The notes beneath the pieces were generated by a model. That model made no database searches. It was given only the letters and a program-made list of their open reading frames with translations, and was not told the origin of the DNA. DNA of 64,000 nucleotides, taken from NCBI RefSeq assembly GCF_003130795.1, contig NZ_CP029353.1:62001-126000 (forward strand). Direction: 5' to 3'. Positions 62,221 through 64,000 of the stretch are shown piece after piece. The position numbers and the translations under genes were made by a program. Origin of the DNA: Azospirillum thermophilum. GTDB taxonomy: Bacteria; Pseudomonadota; Alphaproteobacteria; Azospirillales; Azospirillaceae. Position 1 is the first letter of the stretch, and each line of letters starts with the position of its first letter.

Positions 62221-62543
62221 ATTTGGCAATGGGGAAGGGCTGTAACCGCACATAGGTCCAGAGGACTGGACTGTTGGCCCAGAAGCGGAACCGCTCCCCA
62301 CCTCACCAAACCGGGTGGTGACGTAGGCAGGGAGGCATTCTGCGGACGCGCCGCCTGTCTCACGTCCGTAAGCGTCCCCCTTTGGGCTGTAACCTCGGCA
62401 CTCTGGCCGGGGGTGAAGGCGGTGAGGTGGACATGCGTCCGGCAAACGCATGAGCCGGTGTGGTGCCTCCGGCGCCACCGTCGACAACAGGCACGCCGTG
62501 TGCGCGCCGGCCATCGGCCGGCGGTTTCGGGCCGTTGCCCCAG
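62221..62543. other. Intergenic region, convergent
   Basis: About 320 bases between a plus-strand regulator and a minus-strand hemerythrin gene. No supported gene or clear terminator hairpin. Confidence 0.35.
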
Positions 62544-62978
62544 TCAGAGGCAGTCCCTCGCCTGCCGGCGGAGCCAGTCGAGCAGGTCGCGGTCCTCCTG
62601 GAAATGCTCGACGAGCCAGCAGCGCAACATCAGCGCCGCGTCGCACAGCGATGGCCCATCGGTCGCCTGCGCCCGCAGGCGCAGGACTCCGGCGAGGAAC
62701 CGGCGATGATCGGCGAGGTGCTCGCCGGCCCGCGCGTATGCGGTTCTGCGGATCAGCCGCCCTTCGGTGCGGAAATGCAGGGCGGCGCTGTGATGCACGG
62801 TGTCGAGGAACGCCCGTTCCAGATCGAGCGAAGCCCGGCCGAGTAGGGCGTGGACGAGGTCGTTGTGAAGGGTGAGGAGCTCCCGGTGCTCGCCGTCCAG
62901 TTCGGACACGCCGCATTTATCGTCCATGGACCAGGCAATCGGCTTCCAAACGGCATCCAGAGCCAAGGCGGACGTCAC
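62544..62978 (-). CDS. Stand-alone bacteriohemerythrin
   Basis: GTG 62978 is chosen because the family's N-terminal tryptophan (VWKPIAWSMDDKCGV) must be included; ATG 62927 would cut into the domain. The 144-residue product has the iron ligands in place: ELDGEHRELL, ALHFRTEGRL, AGEHLADHRRF and VEHFQEDRD. It should bind O2 in the cytoplasm as a carrier or sensor. No ribosome site is obvious for the GTG, so the start is uncertain. Confidence 0.85.
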   Translation of the reverse strand: MTSALALDAVWKPIAWSMDDKCGVSELDGEHRELLTLHNDLVHALLGRASLDLERAFLDTVHHSAALHFRTEGRLIRRTAYARAGEHLADHRRFLAGVLRLRAQATDGPSLCDAALMLRCWLVEHFQEDRDLLDWLRRQARDCL

Positions 62979-63418
62979 AATTGCAGCGCCGCGTGTTTCA
63001 ACGCGATCAGTATGGGCAACAATCGACCGGTCCGGCAATTCCGCGAGCGCGTTCCCGGACCGTACATGGCACCAAGCCGCGGTCTGCGCCGTGCACGATG
63101 TCCCACAGCTGCCCCGCACAACAAGACAGGGGCGGACCGTCCATCGCTACGCCCCCCACGATGGTTCGCGCAGCGGCGCGTGGCCGGCCAACGGCATCCG
63201 CATCCTCGGCCCCTGCGCCGGCATCCGGGTTCGCCAAGGCCATTGACACCACCGGCGCTATGGGCGAATTCGCCGCACCCGTTCCGCAGGGCCGGCCATC
63301 GACGGTTCGGCAATGTTTTTTTTAAAATGCTTCCAAATTCACCGCGGCGATGGAAGCGCACACGCACGCGAGCCATGCGTCTCAGCCATCGCCCCACCGG
63401 GAAGGCCGACGCACATCC
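62979..63418. other. Divergent intergenic region
   Basis: About 440 bases. A run of eight T followed by AAAA at about 63313-63324 stands out in the GC-rich background and could mark a promoter for the chemoreceptor gene; no convincing stem precedes it. Confidence 0.35.
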
Positions 63419-64000
63419 ATGTGGAGCATCGTACAAAACCTGCGCATCGCCACAAAGCTCGCCGGCAACGGCATCGCCGTGGTCGTCATGGTGACGGCGA
63501 TGGCGGCCGGCGGTTACACCGCCTTCGACGCGGTCCGGACCGACACCGGGCTGTCGCAGCGCGCCGCGGGCGTGGCCGTGACCACGCAGGAAATCCAGGC
63601 GACGTTCCAGGCGGTGGCCTACGCCAACCTGACCGTGGCAACCGCCGGCAGCGAGGCCGACGTCGCGCGTCCCGCCGAGACGGCCCGGGCGCAGCGCGCG
63701 CGCAGCCTCGAGCTGATCGACCGTCTGGTGGAGCTGGCCGCCCGTCCGGAACGGAAGGAGGCGCTGCGCCAAGCGCGCGGCATGCTCGTGCGCTACGGCG
63801 AACTGAGCGACCAGGGAACCGCCGTGCGCCTGGCCTACCTCAAGGCCCTGAACCTGGACTACCTCGCCGGAAAGGGAGCGCTTGAGCGAACGCTGGCGGG
63901 CCTCGTCGCTGCCACCGATCCGGACAGCCCCGCCGGCGCGGCCGTCCGCACCTACGAACTCGGCGTCACCGGCGTCATCGACGCCTTCACCGCGTTCCTG
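63419..64000 (+). CDS. Chemoreceptor, N-terminal part, 3' end outside window
   Basis: From ATG 63419 the frame stays open to the window end. It starts WSIVQNLRIATKLAGNGIAV, with a membrane helix at about 15-35, followed by a long helical periplasmic domain (GVAVTTQEIQATFQAVAYAN; LELIDRLVELAARPERKEAL). This layout is that of alphaproteobacterial methyl-accepting chemotaxis proteins with a helical-bundle sensor. The signalling domain lies beyond the window. Confidence 0.7.
   Translation, partial: MWSIVQNLRIATKLAGNGIAVVVMVTAMAAGGYTAFDAVRTDTGLSQRAAGVAVTTQEIQATFQAVAYANLTVATAGSEADVARPAETARAQRARSLELIDRLVELAARPERKEALRQARGMLVRYGELSDQGTAVRLAYLKALNLDYLAGKGALERTLAGLVAATDPDSPAGAAVRTYELGVTGVIDAFTAFL

Noticed and set aside
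63313..63324. Run of eight T as an intrinsic terminator
   Set aside because: No GC-rich stem directly before it on either strand that I could pair, and the flanking genes diverge.
1..64000. CRISPR array
   Set aside because: No regularly spaced repeats with unique spacers and no cas-like genes were seen.

Overview
The window is GC-rich DNA (roughly 70% by eye) with alphaproteobacterial gene content: a MucR/Ros regulator, HWE and hybrid histidine kinases, many chemoreceptors, a TagF-type type VI secretion gene, IS66, IS5/IS427 and IS1595 elements, and a recombinase-in-trio element. Together these suggest an Azospirillum-like member of the Rhodospirillales/Azospirillales. That assignment is inference from gene content, not from a marker gene.

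Layout. Positions 1-6264 look like conserved backbone: the end of a type VI secretion cluster (tssM, tagF), ybaK, a Fis-type regulator, folE, apaG and a GNAT acetyltransferase. A tRNA-Gly(CCC) with its own promoter follows at 6397-6470. A tyrosine integrase starts 58 bases after it, the classic left edge of an integrated island. Behind the integrase lies a tight three-gene operon on the minus strand: a MerR-like DNA-binding protein, an 833-residue N6-adenine DNA methylase and a PIN-domain nuclease. A palindrome sits just upstream of its probable start. This is the best candidate for an undescribed defence or nucleic-acid-processing system in the window.

From about 12 to 47 kb the window is dominated by signalling genes. 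There is a 1334-residue hybrid kinase, an HWE kinase, four chemoreceptor genes including one split by a frameshift (a fifth, cut by the window end, lies at 63.4 kb), diguanylate cyclases, an Aer-like PAS protein next to a HAMP-only membrane protein, and a regulator-kinase-regulator operon (43.3-47.2 kb). Three proteins here and at 62.5 kb carry complete bacteriohemerythrin domains, fused to a GGDEF enzyme, fused to a chemoreceptor, or standing alone. This suggests oxygen or redox control of both motility and c-di-GMP. Plasmid-like genes (a ParB-like protein, XRE regulators, a paralogous pair of small possibly exported proteins) are interspersed.

From 47.4 to 61.7 kb is a mobile-element and defence zone. 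It holds an IS1595 remnant, a DUF6471 gene, and a type II-like restriction-modification module: a ribbon-helix-helix protein behind tandem GTCAA half-sites, a DPPY methyltransferase, and a convergent PD-(D/E)XK nuclease. It then holds a nest of insertions. A DDE transposase gene is cut by an IS66 element with a perfect 8-bp target duplication, and that element's tnpC is itself cut by a RIT element with 45-bp terminal inverted repeats. An IS5/IS427-type element follows. The window ends in a truncated chemoreceptor gene.

Several genes carry single-base frameshifts (12.4, 32.0, 48.2, 57.2, 57.5 and 59.5 kb). They may be genuine decay or base-calling indels and should be checked before the proteins are interpreted. 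Coordinates of motifs were worked out by hand; no database or folding search was run.
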